A DNA stretch of 64,000 nt, taken from JACCZX01 sp963807155 (GTDB lineage Bacteria > Pseudomonadota > Gammaproteobacteria > Burkholderiales > Burkholderiaceae_F). The notes under the pieces were generated by a model that ran no database searches, had not been told where the DNA came from, and saw only the letters and a list, made by a program, of their open reading frames with translations. This document shows, piece by piece, positions 26,609 to 35,996 of this stretch. Numbering within the stretch: position 1 is the stretch's first letter; every line of letters begins with the position of its first letter. Location: positions 1 through 64,000 of the forward strand of contig CAWEAZ010000003.1 of assembly GCA_963807155.1 (NCBI GenBank), read 5' to 3'. Both the position numbers and the translations under genes were made by a program.

Positions 26609-27810
26609 TGCTTGCTAACCAGCCCCATCGCAGCGCGCACGTCGCGCATCGTCTCGCCGGCCATCGCACGCGCCTTGTCGCACCCGTCGGCGACGATATT
26701 GCGCACCAGCGCAGGATCATCCAGATAGCGCTGCGCGCGCTCGCGCAGCGGAGCCAGCTCGCGCACGATCGCATCGATCACCGGCTGCTTGCAATCCAAG
26801 CAACCAATGCCTGCTGTCCGGCATCCGGTCTGCACCCATTGCTTCGTCGCTTCATCCGAGTACACGAGGTGCAGCGGCCACACGGGGCAGAGCTCGGGCT
26901 CGCCCGGATCGGTGCGGCGCACACGGGCCGGATCGGTCGGCATCGTGCGGATCTTTTTCGTCACCGATTCGGGTTCTTCGCGCAGCGCAATCGAATTCCC
27001 GTAGCTCTTGGACATGCGCCGGCCATCGAGTCCCGGCATCCGCGATACCTTGGTCAGCAAGACAGCCGGCTCGGGAAGAATCACGCGATGCGAGCCCTCT
27101 GCGTAGCCGAACAATCGCTCGCGATCCTCCAGCGGCAATGACGTTGCTTCTTCAATGATTTGGCGCGCCTGCCGCAATGCGTCGGCATCGCCTTCCTGCT
27201 GGAAGCAAACTCGCAGCTCGGCAAACCGCTTCGCCTGCGGCCCGAGCTTGCGTACCGCAGCTTTCGCTTTGGCTTCGAAGTCGGGCTCCGCGCCGAAGAC
27301 GTGATTGAACCGGCGTGCGATCTCGCGCGTCATCTCGATGTGCGGAACCTGATCCTCACCCACCGGCACCAGCGTCGAGCGATAAACCAGGATGTCGGCG
27401 GCCTGCATCAGCGGGTAGCCGAGAAATCCATAAGTCGACAGATCACGATCCGACAGCTGCTGCTGCTGATCCTTGTAGGTCGGCACACGCTCGAGCCACC
27501 CGAGCGGAGTCACCATGGCCAGCAGCAAAAAGAGCTCGGCATGTTCGAGTACGTGCGACTGGATGAAAATCGTCGCCTTCGTCGGATCAACGCCCGACGC
27601 CAGCCAGTCGATCACCATATCCCAACCGTCAGCGCTGATGCGTTGCGTTTCGTCGTAGTGCGTCGTCAACGCATGCCAGTCGGCGACGAAGAAAAGGCAC
27701 GGATGTTCGTTCTGCAGCCGAACCCAGTTTTTCAGGACACCGTGATAGTGGCCAAGATGCATTGCACCCGTCGGGCGCATGCCGGAGAGAACCCGATCGC
27801 TGAACAGCAT
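26605..27810 (-). CDS. trpS: Tryptophanyl-tRNA synthetase
   Basis: 401 aa. Class Ic aminoacyl-tRNA synthetase for tRNA-Trp. The HIGH-like signature is HLGH at residues 18-21 within RPTGAMHLGHYHG, and the KMSKS loop is RMSKSYGN near residue 265. It is longer than the 334-aa E. coli enzyme; the extra residues around 200-240 and 290-320 are seen in betaproteobacterial TrpRS. It follows the site-2 protease gene by 5 bp and is coupled to the downstream methyltransferase. Confidence 0.96.
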   Translation of the reverse strand: MLFSDRVLSGMRPTGAMHLGHYHGVLKNWVRLQNEHPCLFFVADWHALTTHYDETQRISADGWDMVIDWLASGVDPTKATIFIQSHVLEHAELFLLLAMVTPLGWLERVPTYKDQQQQLSDRDLSTYGFLGYPLMQAADILVYRSTLVPVGEDQVPHIEMTREIARRFNHVFGAEPDFEAKAKAAVRKLGPQAKRFAELRVCFQQEGDADALRQARQIIEEATSLPLEDRERLFGYAEGSHRVILPEPAVLLTKVSRMPGLDGRRMSKSYGNSIALREEPESVTKKIRTMPTDPARVRRTDPGEPELCPVWPLHLVYSDEATKQWVQTGCRTAGIGCLDCKQPVIDAIVRELAPLRERAQRYLDDPALVRNIVADGCDKARAMAGETMRDVRAAMGLVSKQ

Positions 27811-27815
27811 GAGCG

Positions 27816-28445
27816 TCAGACAAAAAGACGCACGATCGCTTCGCCGGCCGCCAGAAACGGGCGCAGTAGAAAGCTGAGCGCGCCGCTCACCATCAAGCCG
27901 ATGATGATGAACAATCCGAACGGCTCGATGCGAGAGTACGCATTCGAAAGCCGGTTAGGCAGCAGGCCACTGACAATGCGGCCACCGTCGAGCGGCGGAA
28001 TCGGCAGCAGGTTAAGCGCCATGAACACCAGGTTTACCTGAATGCCCGCACGCGCCACCTCGAAGAAGAACCGCTCTTCGACGCCAGCCATCCGCAGCGC
28101 GCTAAAAATAATGGCCCACAAAATTGCCATTAGCAGATTGACGCCCGGTCCCGCCGCCGCGACCCAGATCATGTCGCGCTTCGGATGCCGCAAGCTCGAC
28201 CAGTCGACCGGCACCGGCTTGGCCCAACCGAACATAAAGCCGGTCAAGATCACCATGCCGAGCGGTACGGCGATCGTGCCGATCGGATCGATGTGCTTAA
28301 CAGGGTTAAGCGTGACGCGGCCAAGAACGTAAGCCGTGTTATCGCCCAGCATGCGGGCTACATAACCGTGTGAGGCTTCATGAACCGTGATCGCAAACAG
28401 CACCGGGATCGCGTACACCGCGATCATTTGCAGAGCGTTTTCCAT
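27816..28445 (-). CDS. Site-2 protease family membrane metalloprotease
   Basis: 209 aa, almost wholly hydrophobic, with about six transmembrane segments. The zinc motif HExxH is HEASH at residues 22-26 and the distal metal ligand is in NLLPIPPLDGGR, the NPxxDG-type motif of the family. Such proteases cut substrates within the membrane; the specific target is unknown, and this short form lacks PDZ or CBS domains. It is upstream of trpS, a neighbourhood (yciV-yciO-protease-trpS) found in many beta- and gammaproteobacteria. Confidence 0.93.
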   Translation of the reverse strand: MENALQMIAVYAIPVLFAITVHEASHGYVARMLGDNTAYVLGRVTLNPVKHIDPIGTIAVPLGMVILTGFMFGWAKPVPVDWSSLRHPKRDMIWVAAAGPGVNLLMAILWAIIFSALRMAGVEERFFFEVARAGIQVNLVFMALNLLPIPPLDGGRIVSGLLPNRLSNAYSRIEPFGLFIIIGLMVSGALSFLLRPFLAAGEAIVRLFV

Positions 28446-28476
28446 CGAATCGAGTCTATATCAAGCGTTACTCGTG

Positions 28477-28498
28477 TACGCGATCGCTACGCGATCGC
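28477..28498. repeat. Tandem direct repeat of an 11-mer containing GCGATCGC
   Basis: TACGCGATCGC occurs twice head to tail (28477-28487 and 28488-28498) in the short gap between the protease and yciO genes. Each copy contains the palindrome GCGATCGC. No function is evident. Confidence 0.6.
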
Positions 28499-28601
28499 AC
28501 GTGCACTCGTAACGATTAGTTAGGCGCGCTCCCTTCGGAGCGGCCGCGCGTGCGCGCGCAGGACAACGGCACGAGGACCAGTCGCACGTATGCCGCTTCA
28601 A

Positions 28602-29225
28602 TCAAAGACCGAGCGCGGCAATGTCTCCGCGGCCTTGGCGTACCAGCACTGCTTCTGCGCCGGTCAAATCAACGATCGTCGTCGGCTGCACGCCGCACGC
28701 GCCGGCATCGAGCACGAAGTCGATTTCGTGATCGAGCCGTTCGCGAATATGTTCGCCCTCATTCAACGGAAGCTCATCGCCCGGCAACTGCAGCGTCGTC
28801 GTCAGCAGCGGCTGGCCAAGCACATCGAGCAAGCCGAGAGCGACACGATGGTCGGGCACGCGCAATCCGATCGTCTTGCGCGACGGATGCGACAAACGGC
28901 GCGGTACTTCCTTCGTCGCTTCGAGAATCAGCGTGTACGGGCCTGGCGTTGCGTTCTTCAGCAAGCGATAGCGGCGGTTGTCGACCTTCGCGTATTGCCC
29001 GATATCGGACAAATCCCGGCACATCAAGGTCAGCAGATGGCGCTCGTCAATGCGGCGAATCGCGCGAATGCGATCGACCGCGGCACGATCGTCCAGGTGG
29101 CACGCGAGTGCATAGCAGGAGTCCGTAGGGATCGCGCCCACGCCGCCGTGATCGAGGATCTGCGCGGCCTGGCGCAGCAAGCGCACCTGCGGATCGATCG
29201 GGTGGATCGAAAAAAGTTGCGCCAC
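28602..29225 (-). CDS. yciO: YciO/Sua5/YrdC-family threonylcarbamoyl-AMP synthase-like protein
   Basis: 207 aa. The YrdC fold is recognised from GGVGAIPTDSCYALAC, NATPGPYTLILEATKEVPRR, KTIGLRVPDH and QPLLTTTLQLPG. In Sua5/TsaC these surround the pocket that makes threonylcarbamoyl-AMP for the t6A modification of tRNA. The overall length and sequence follow the YciO branch, whose activity is reported to be weak and whose role is unsettled. It sits directly downstream of the PHP gene, the same pairing as yciV-yciO in E. coli. Confidence 0.88.
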   Translation of the reverse strand: MAQLFSIHPIDPQVRLLRQAAQILDHGGVGAIPTDSCYALACHLDDRAAVDRIRAIRRIDERHLLTLMCRDLSDIGQYAKVDNRRYRLLKNATPGPYTLILEATKEVPRRLSHPSRKTIGLRVPDHRVALGLLDVLGQPLLTTTLQLPGDELPLNEGEHIRERLDHEIDFVLDAGACGVQPTTIVDLTGAEAVLVRQGRGDIAALGL

Positions 29226-29237
29226 GTATGACAGTGA

Positions 29238-30105
29238 TCAGACGAACCGGTGCCACACCGGAGTCAACTCCGGTGCCAGCGGTGCGACGCGGCCAAGCTC
29301 GACGTTCGCGGATTCGCCCGGGCCGTGAAAGTCACTTCCGCTCGACGCTTCGAAGCCGAATTCGAGTGCGAGCTTGGTAAAGCGGCGCACATCCTCCGGC
29401 GTGTGATTGCTGGTGACGACTTCCAGCGCCTTACCGCCAGCGTCGCGAAATTCTTCGAGCATGGTGTGCAAAGCAAGCTCGTCAAACCGGTAGCGCGCGG
29501 GATGAGCAACGACAGCTACACCGCCCGCAGCACCGATCATGTCGACCGCTTCGGCCAGAGTCGCCCAGCGATGCGGCACGTAGCCCGGCTTGCCCTCGAC
29601 CAGATAGCGCTTGAACACCTCGCGCACGTCGCGGCACACGCCTTGTTCGACCAGGAATCGTGCGAAGTGCGTGCGGCCGATCATCCGCGGATTCTCCGCG
29701 TGCCGTAACGCGCCTTCTAACGCGCCGTCGATGCCGGCCGCGGCAAGGCCCGCATCGATTTCCTGTGCGCGACGCGTTCGGCCCGACCGCACGTGTGCGA
29801 GCCGATCACGCAACGTCGCGTCCTCACCGTTGACGCCCAGCCCAACCACATGAATCGTGGTCGTGCCCCATGTCACCGACACTTCCACGCCAGGAACAAA
29901 CGCCAGCGAGCGTTCGGCAGCTGCAGCCTTCGCTTCAGCCAAGCCCGGACACTTCGTCGTGGTCGGTCAATGCATAAAGCTCGACACCTTGGTCGGCCGC
30001 GCGCCGCACGACATCTCCCGGCGCCATCGTCCCGTCGGAGTGGAATGAGTGCGAATGTAGATCGGCGCGCACTGAATGAACGCTGACGCGGGTGGTTTCG
30101 AGCAT
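29238..30105 (-). CDS. rnm: PHP-domain phosphoesterase, RNase AM-like, frameshifted
   Basis: About 288 aa when repaired. From the ATG at 30105 the frame reads RADLHSHSFHSDGT, a PHP metal motif, and ALTDHDEVSGL, the second metal motif, then hits a stop because of one extra base near 29941. The adjacent frame continues AEAKAAAAERSLAFVPGVEV to 29238, including VVAHPARY and the last metal motif SSGSDFHGP. The family includes RNase AM (YciV), a 5'-3' exoribonuclease that matures ribosomal RNA 5' ends, and 3',5'-nucleotide phosphatases. Pairing with yciO supports the RNase AM assignment. Confidence 0.87.
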
Positions 30106-30114
30106 CGAAGCATT

Positions 30115-31026
30115 CTAGGGCTTGTTGATTCCGCTATGACCGCGAGCGAAATCGTCGATCAGCCGAGCAACTTCGTCGGGTTGGTCGTGATGCAGCATGT
30201 GACCTGCATCTTCGACGACGACGCTCTGCACGTCCCGAAGCGCAGTTTTTCGCTTCTCGACTTCCCTCAGCGCCGCATCGCGATCGGCGCCGACGTGACG
30301 CAGCACGTCTGTCTGCGCCGCCTGCACCCATAGCACGGGGCACTCGACGTTCTGCCAGCATGCAAGCACTTCATCGATTCGATACAGCGTTGGATTGACA
30401 ATTCGATGCGCGGGATCACCGGCGATACGGAAACGCCCGCTGCCATCCGGTTCCGACCAGTGTTGCGCGAGAAACGCGGCCCGCTCGGCCGACAGGCGCG
30501 GGTTGTTCTTCATCAGCCGCGCCGCGACTTCGTCTCGCGACGCATAATCGCGCAGCGCTCCGCCTTGCTTCAATTGGTCGATCCATTGCGCGTAGCGACC
30601 CGGCGCTTGCTCTGGGTGCGTCGGCCGCAGGCCGAACCCTTCCAGATTGACGACCGCACGCACCCGTTGCGGCCGCGCACCGGCGTACATCAGCGCAATG
30701 TTGCCGCCCATGCTGTGTCCCACCAGCCATGCCGGCGCCTGCCCTGCGACATCGTCCAGGATGAACTCGAGATCGGCCAAGTAATCCGGGTACCAGTAAC
30801 AGTCTCCCGGTGCGCGATCGGTCAGTCCGAACCCGCGCCAATCGGGAGCGACCACCCGCCAATGGCGCGGAAGTGCATCGACGACAAACTGAAACGACGC
30901 CGACACATCCATCCAGCCGTGCAGCATGATCAGTGTGTGCTCGGCAGCCGCGCTTGCGTCACCCCATTCACGCAGGTGATAGCGCAGCCGGCGAACATCG
31001 ATGAATCGGGATCGTGACGGCGTCAT
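30115..31026 (-). CDS. Alpha/beta hydrolase
   Basis: 303 aa from the ATG at 31026. The fold is plain: MLHGWMDVSASFQF (oxyanion strand), DWRGFGLTDR, the nucleophile elbow GHSMGGN, a lid rich in Arg, and the catalytic His in DAGHMLHHDQP; the acid is probably the Asp in AAQTDVLRHV. No signal peptide is present. Substrate is unknown; carboxylesterases and C-C hydrolases share this layout. It precedes the PHP gene by 10 bases on the same strand and is divergent from the acyl-CoA synthetase. An upstream open extension to 31377 lies within that gene and is not used. Confidence 0.88.
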   Translation of the reverse strand: MTPSRSRFIDVRRLRYHLREWGDASAAAEHTLIMLHGWMDVSASFQFVVDALPRHWRVVAPDWRGFGLTDRAPGDCYWYPDYLADLEFILDDVAGQAPAWLVGHSMGGNIALMYAGARPQRVRAVVNLEGFGLRPTHPEQAPGRYAQWIDQLKQGGALRDYASRDEVAARLMKNNPRLSAERAAFLAQHWSEPDGSGRFRIAGDPAHRIVNPTLYRIDEVLACWQNVECPVLWVQAAQTDVLRHVGADRDAALREVEKRKTALRDVQSVVVEDAGHMLHHDQPDEVARLIDDFARGHSGINKP

Positions 31027-31101
31027 TGAGTGGCGTTTGCGCCCGCGCGAGGGTTCGGCGATTATAGGAACGAGCAGTCGAGACTGGACTCGGAGACACT
31101 G

Positions 31102-32767
31102 ATGCGCGACCAATACCGCGCGCTGTACGACAACTTTCGCTGGTATGTACCGCGCGAATTCAATATCGCGGAAGTGTGTTGCCGCCGCTGGGCGCAGGAA
31201 ACCACGCGCATCGCGCTGCACTACGAAGACGAAGCAGGCGTACGTGCGTCGTTCACTTACGCAGCGCTGCAGGCCGATGCGAACCGGTTGTCGAATGCGT
31301 TGCAGGCTCTCGGAGTCGAGCGCGGCGAGCGGGTGGCGATCGTATTGCCGCAACGCCCCGAAACCGCGATCGCACACATCGCCATCTATCAGATGGGTGC
31401 GGTGGCAATGCCGTTGTCGCTGCTATTCGGCCCCGAAGCACTCGAGTATCGGCTGCAAAACAGCGAAGCCGTGGTCGCCATCGTCGACGCCACTGCGCTT
31501 GCATCGATCGAGGAAGTTCTTGGGCGCTGTCCCGATCTGCGTCACCTGATCGTCGTCGGTGAATCCGGCCGAACGCGATCTGGCATTCGTGGGGTCGCGC
31601 TGCTGGGGCGTCACGGCGACACTTACTCACCAGCGGCCACGCAGGCCGATGAACCGGCACTGCTGATCTACACCAGTGGCACGACCGGCCCACCGAAGGG
31701 CGCGCTGATGCCGCATCGCGCCCTGATCGGCAACCTGCCCGGCTTCGTCGCCTCGCACAACTGGTTTCCGCAACCGGGAGACGTGTTCTGGTCGCCGGCC
31801 GATTGGGCGTGGACCGGAGGGCTGATGGACGCGTTGCTGCCGACGATGTATTTCGGATTTCCGATCGTCGGTTATCGCGGCCGTTTCATGCCGGAGCGCG
31901 CGTTCGAGCTGATGCAGCGGTACGGCGTCACCAATGCGTTTTTGTTTCCGACCGCGCTGAAGATGATGATGAAGTCGGTGTCCCGAGCCGCGCGCGACGT
32001 ATCAGCTAAAGCTGCGTTCTTTAATGAGCGCTGGAGAAGCAGTTGGCCAAACGGTATTCGATTGGTGTCGCGACGCGCTCGGCGTTACGGTCAATGAAAT
32101 GTTCGGCCAGACGGAGATGAATTACATCGTCGGCAACTCGTATCAGAAGTGGCCGGCGCGTGCCGGCAGCATGGGGCGACCGTATCCAGGGCATCGGGTG
32201 GCAGTCATCGACGAAGAGGCCAACGTGGTGCCGGCTGGCGAAACGGGTGAGGTCGCGATTCATCGGCGCGACATTCACGGCGATTCAGATCCGATATTTT
32301 TTCTCGAATACTGGCGCAATCCCGCTGCGACGCGCGCCAAGTTCAGCGGCGATTGGTGCCGCACAGGCGACCTGGCCAGCGCGGATCGCGACGGCTATCT
32401 CTGGTACCAGGGGCGCGCCGACGACATGTTCAAGGCGGCCGGTTACCGCATTGGACCGAGCGAGATCGAGAACTGCCTGGTTAAGCATCCCGCGGTAGCC
32501 AATGCAGCCGTAGTGCCGAAGCCCGATACGGAGCGCGGCGCGCTGGTCAAGGCATTTGTGGTGCTCGCCGCAGGTTACGACGCATCATCCGGGTTGATCG
32601 AAGAACTGCAATTGCACGTGCGCGGCAAGCTGGCGCCGTACGAGTATCCGAAGGAAATCGAATTCATCGGCGAGCTACCGATGACGACGACGGGCAAGGT
32701 TCAGCGGAGAGTGTTGCGCGAGCTGGAGAAAACACGCGAAAAAGAACGCGCGAGCAATAACTCCTAG
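31102..32767 (+). CDS. AMP-binding acyl-CoA synthetase, frameshifted
   Basis: About 554 aa when repaired. It would activate a carboxylic acid through an acyl-adenylate to the CoA thioester. The ATP motif LIYTSGTTGPPKG, the later MFGQTEMNY, TGDLASADRDGYLWYQGRADD and the C-terminal Lys motif TTTGKVQRR are all present. One extra base near 32007-32010 breaks the frame after ARDVSAK; the next frame continues LRSLMSAGEAVGQTVFD. Sequence resembles the acetate/medium-chain (AcsA/MACS) group rather than long-chain FadD. The start ATG at 31102 has GGAG upstream. The stop overlaps that of the convergent hypothetical gene. Confidence 0.87.
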
Positions 32768-33165
32768 GGCTGCTCGCTCTTCGTCGTGCGATCCTTCGGT
32801 ACCGGGACGATGCGGCCGTCGCGCGTCATGTGCGGCCGATATTGCGCATTGGCAATTGCCACTTCCAGCACGCGGGCGCGCTCATCGTTCGCCACCGAGT
32901 CGATCAGCCGAGTGACGTATGCGGTCGGGATATCTTTGTAGTGGCGCCGATCTATCCGCACGGGGACTTCGCGCCAACCGCGATCAAGCAACCACCGCCA
33001 AAGTTGATCGCTCATGCCGGAGCGGACGGTCATCCGAATGTCGCCACAAAACAGCTTTGCACCGAACGGCGGCTTGCTGCTTTCCGATGGCAGGTCGCGT
33101 TCGCACCGGATCTTCAGCAGCGTTCGAACCTGGTCGCGGACGTGCGAGACGAAATCGAGTTCCAA
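32764..33165 (-). CDS. Unknown small protein, paralogue 1 of a tandem pair
   Basis: 133 aa, soluble, no signal peptide. I do not recognise a family. Residues about 30-110 align with the neighbouring gene at 33252-33611: FGAKLFCGDIRMTVRSGMSD matches IGATICCSGMRMSVQAGLSD, and LWRWLLDRGWREV matches LWHWLVSLGWREL, followed by a shared VTRLID/VTKLFD segment. The N-terminus and the basic C-terminal tail differ. The two genes are adjacent on the same strand with an 86-base gap, so they arose by tandem duplication and are likely coexpressed. The conserved Cys in the first block could be functional. Confidence 0.72.
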   Translation of the reverse strand: MELDFVSHVRDQVRTLLKIRCERDLPSESSKPPFGAKLFCGDIRMTVRSGMSDQLWRWLLDRGWREVPVRIDRRHYKDIPTAYVTRLIDSVANDERARVLEVAIANAQYRPHMTRDGRIVPVPKDRTTKSEQP

Positions 33166-33251
33166 AATGCAGCCTCCAACGATCCGCGGACTTTAGCGTC
33201 GGTTTTACCGCGCCGTATCCCCCGAATCTGTTAGAGGAAACGTTGACTTTC

Positions 33252-33611
33252 CTAAGCAACTGAAACGCGCTCGGCCTGCTTAGACGACGGACGGCGCGTG
33301 ATCTGCCGGATTGCGCTCATCAAAACGCGCTCGTACTCCGCAGGCTGCGAGTCGAAAAGCTTGGTCACGAGGGTGGTTGGCAGCGGTTTCAGCTGCAGGC
33401 GGTTTTCGCCCGGTGCCAGCTCGCGCCAGCCCAGACTGACCAGCCAGTGCCACAAATCGTCACTTAAACCTGCCTGCACCGACATGCGCATGCCGGAGCA
33501 GCAAATCGTCGCGCCGATCGCAGGCTTGTTCGTTTCGCGCAGGCGCAAGTCCTGCTTTTTCTTCCACAGCAAATCTCCGACCGGTGCATACAGCAATGTG
33601 GCCCAATTCAT
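33252..33611 (-). CDS. Unknown small protein, paralogue 2 of a tandem pair
   Basis: 119 aa, a paralogue of the preceding entry. The conserved core has a strand with CCSGMRMSV, a helix pattern LSDDLWHWLVSLGWREL, and PTTLVTKLFDS. The N-terminus differs (MNWATLLYAPVGDLLW), and the C-terminal tail is also basic. No catalytic motif, membrane segment or signal is seen. An AGGAGGCAC ribosome-binding site lies just before the ATG at 33611, so it is probably the first gene of the pair. Function unknown. Confidence 0.72.
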   Translation of the reverse strand: MNWATLLYAPVGDLLWKKKQDLRLRETNKPAIGATICCSGMRMSVQAGLSDDLWHWLVSLGWRELAPGENRLQLKPLPTTLVTKLFDSQPAEYERVLMSAIRQITRRPSSKQAERVSVA

Positions 33612-33771
33612 CGTGCCTCCTAGTTGCCAGCACTGTATCGGTCTGCGCGATTCGATTCGATACCCCTTGAGTGCGATCGCGCGCTTGGCCTAATCCGCGC
33701 ATTTACGGGTCAAGTTAGTGCCGGCGAACCTTGACAAATCGTGCGCGCTACCGGGCCGCTAAACTTGACTG

Positions 33772-34296
33772 ATGGGCATCTACCAATTGGGCGACCGCGT
33801 CCCGCAAATCGACCCCAGCGCTTACGTATTCGACACCGCCACGTTGATCGGCACCGTCATTCTCGGGGCACGCGTCAGCATCTGGCCGTATGCAACGCTG
33901 CGCGGCGACAACGAGCCGATCGAGATCGGCGATGACAGCAACGTGCAAGAGTGTTCGGTACTGCACGCCGATCCCGGATTTCCGCTGACGATCGGCCGCC
34001 GGGTGACGGTGGGCCATCAAGTGATGTTGCACGGCTGCACGGTCGGCGATGGCAGCCTGATCGGCATCCAGGTCGTCGTGCTCAATGGCGCGGTGATCGG
34101 TCGCAACTGCTTAATCGGTGCGGGCGCGCTGATTACCGAAGGCAAGCAGATTCCCGACGGGTCGCTCGTGATCGGCTCACCGGCGAAAGTGGTTCGGCAG
34201 CTGGAGCCCGCTCATATCGAGCGCATGAAGCGTGATAGCGACAGCTACGTGCGGCGCGCTGTCACCTATCGTCAAGATTTGAAGCGCATCAGCTGA
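33772..34296 (+). CDS. Gamma carbonic anhydrase family protein (YrdA-like)
   Basis: 174 aa of left-handed beta-helix hexapeptide repeats, e.g. SIWPYATLRGDNEPIEIG and NVQECSVLHADPGFPLTIG. The three metal-binding histidines of gamma carbonic anhydrases are matched by VLHAD, VGHQ and MLHGC. Family members bind zinc or iron as trimers; many YrdA-like proteins lack measurable carbonic anhydrase activity, so the reaction is not certain. It precedes hslO by 20 bases on the same strand. Confidence 0.9.
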   Translation: MGIYQLGDRVPQIDPSAYVFDTATLIGTVILGARVSIWPYATLRGDNEPIEIGDDSNVQECSVLHADPGFPLTIGRRVTVGHQVMLHGCTVGDGSLIGIQVVVLNGAVIGRNCLIGAGALITEGKQIPDGSLVIGSPAKVVRQLEPAHIERMKRDSDSYVRRAVTYRQDLKRIS

Positions 34297-34316
34297 ACCC
34301 GTCGATACGCGTCGTC

Positions 34317-35240
34317 ATGCCGGATCGGTTGTTGAAGTTTGCGTTTACCGGCGCACGCGTACGAGGCGAGCTTGTGCAGCTGGGCAACGCATGGCGCGAC
34401 ATGTCTGCGCATCGCCGATATCCGCCCGCGGTGATGCGTGTGCTTGGCGAAATGGTCGCGGCGGCTGCCCTGCTCGCGACCAATATCAAATTCAATGGAG
34501 CGCTGGTAATGCAGGTCTACGGCGACGGCCCGCTGCAATTGCTCGTGGTCGAATGCCAGTCCGACCTTGCGTTGCGCGCGACAGCCAAGGTGCGTGACGA
34601 GCCGATCGCCGACGACATTTCGTTGCGTGAGCTGATGAACCGGAACGGGCGTGGGCGATTTTCAATCACACTCGATCCGAAAGATCCGTTACCAGGACAA
34701 CAACCGTATCAAGGCATCGTCCCGCTTGAAGGCGACAGCGTTGCCGAAGTGCTGCAGACGTACATGCGCCAAAGCGAGCAGCTCGAGACCCGGCTTTGGC
34801 TCGCGTCGAACGACACGGCCGCCGCGGGGTTGCTGCTGCAACGGTTGCCGGGCGATGGCGCAACAGAGGTTGTGCTTGCGAATGACGCGGCATGGGAGCA
34901 CTTGGTAGCGCTCGCACAGACCGTAACGCCTGAAGAGTTGCTGCAGCTCTCGCCCGACGAGGTATCGCACCGGCTGTTCTGGCAGGAAGCTCTCGAGCAC
35001 TACGCGCCGCTGACCCCGCGCTTTCAATGCACCTGCTCACGCGAGCGCATCGCAAAGATGCTGATATCGCTCGGCCAGGAAGAGGTCGACTCGATCATTG
35101 CGGAGCAGGGATCCGTCAGCGTCACATGCGAGTTCTGCGGGCGCAAGTATTCGTTTGATCCGGTCGATGCTGCGCATCTGTTCGCCGGCGGCATAGAAAG
35201 CACCAACGCAGCAACTCTTCACGGTGGCGTCGCACATTGA
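34317..35240 (+). CDS. hslO: Redox-regulated chaperone Hsp33
   Basis: 307 aa. Hsp33 is a cytoplasmic holdase that switches on under oxidative stress when its zinc-binding cysteines form disulfides. The C-terminal redox switch C-x-C...C-x-x-C is complete: Cys238 and Cys240 in FQCTCS, Cys271 and Cys274 in VTCEFCGRKY. The N-terminal core has LLKFAFTGARVRGELVQLG and the YGDGPLQLLVVECQSDLALRA-type strands of the family. The start ATG at 34317 begins MPDRLLKF. The frame is intact. Confidence 0.95.
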   Translation: MPDRLLKFAFTGARVRGELVQLGNAWRDMSAHRRYPPAVMRVLGEMVAAAALLATNIKFNGALVMQVYGDGPLQLLVVECQSDLALRATAKVRDEPIADDISLRELMNRNGRGRFSITLDPKDPLPGQQPYQGIVPLEGDSVAEVLQTYMRQSEQLETRLWLASNDTAAAGLLLQRLPGDGATEVVLANDAAWEHLVALAQTVTPEELLQLSPDEVSHRLFWQEALEHYAPLTPRFQCTCSRERIAKMLISLGQEEVDSIIAEQGSVSVTCEFCGRKYSFDPVDAAHLFAGGIESTNAATLHGGVAH

Positions 35241-35274
35241 CATTGAAAACCGTTGGTGTGACTCGGACGCACCA

Positions 35275-35827
35275 CTACTTTTTTAGCGTCACCGACAACA
35301 GCATGCGCGCGCGTTCCCAGTCGCGCCGCACGGTGCGGTCGGTTACGTCGAGCGCCTCGGCGATCTCCTGATCGTTGAAGCCTCCGAAGTACTTCATCTC
35401 GACAACGTGTTTAAGTCGCGGATCGGTTTCCGCCAGTTCGTCAAGCGCGTCGTTGACGCGTTCGATGTCCTCATCGGTACCGCCGAGACCGAAGGCCAGT
35501 TCATCCGACAAAGTGACGTTCGCGTTTCCACCGCCGCGCCGCTCAGCGCGTCGCTTGCGTGCGAAGTCCACCAGCACCGAGCGTAAGACTTGGCCGCATA
35601 GACGATGAACTGCGGGCGCGACTGCGCATCGATTCGTCCAGCACCGGAGAGACGTAGATACACCTCATGCACCATCGAAGTCGTATCGAGAAGCGTGATC
35701 GTGTCGTTTTGGGCCAAGCGGCCATGCGCCATGCGACGCAGGTCCGGGTACATCAGCTGACCAGTTCGTCGAGCGCGGCGCGATCGTGCTGGCGTACACG
35801 CTTCAATAGCTCGGTGACATCGCCCAT
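35275..35827 (-). pseudogene. ECF RNA polymerase sigma factor (kinase-associated, TIGR02999 type), frameshifted
   Basis: About 184 aa when repaired. From ATG 35827 the frame gives VTELLKRVRQHDRAALDELVS and stops; one missing base near 35756 separates it from MYPDLRRMAHGRLAQND and TTSMVHEVYLRLSG (sigma region 2). A second missing base near 35586 separates that from LRSVLVDFARKRRAERRGGG and the region 4 helix-turn-helix DQEIAEALDVTDRTVRRDWERARMLL. The SMVHEVYLRL segment and the layout match the ECF group described as TIGR02999, which in other bacteria often lies beside Ser/Thr protein kinases, as it does here (divergent gene). Whether the two shifts are real or sequencing errors cannot be told. 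Confidence 0.8.
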
Positions 35828-35996
35828 TGACTACTCCTGGCGGTAGGGTCGCGGGAGCGAAATCTCATATTACAAGCGAGCCGTTCGCCGGATGCCAGTG
35901 TGCGCGTATGCTGCCCGCACATCCCCGAAGGTTTAGCGGTTGTCCGCTTTTCGTATCGGACTGCGTCTTTCCATTGGGAGAGTGCTCGCGTCCACC

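Noticed and set aside
28527..28542. GC hairpin CGCTCC/GGAGCG as a terminator
   Set aside because: No T-run follows on either strand, so it does not meet the criteria for a Rho-independent terminator.
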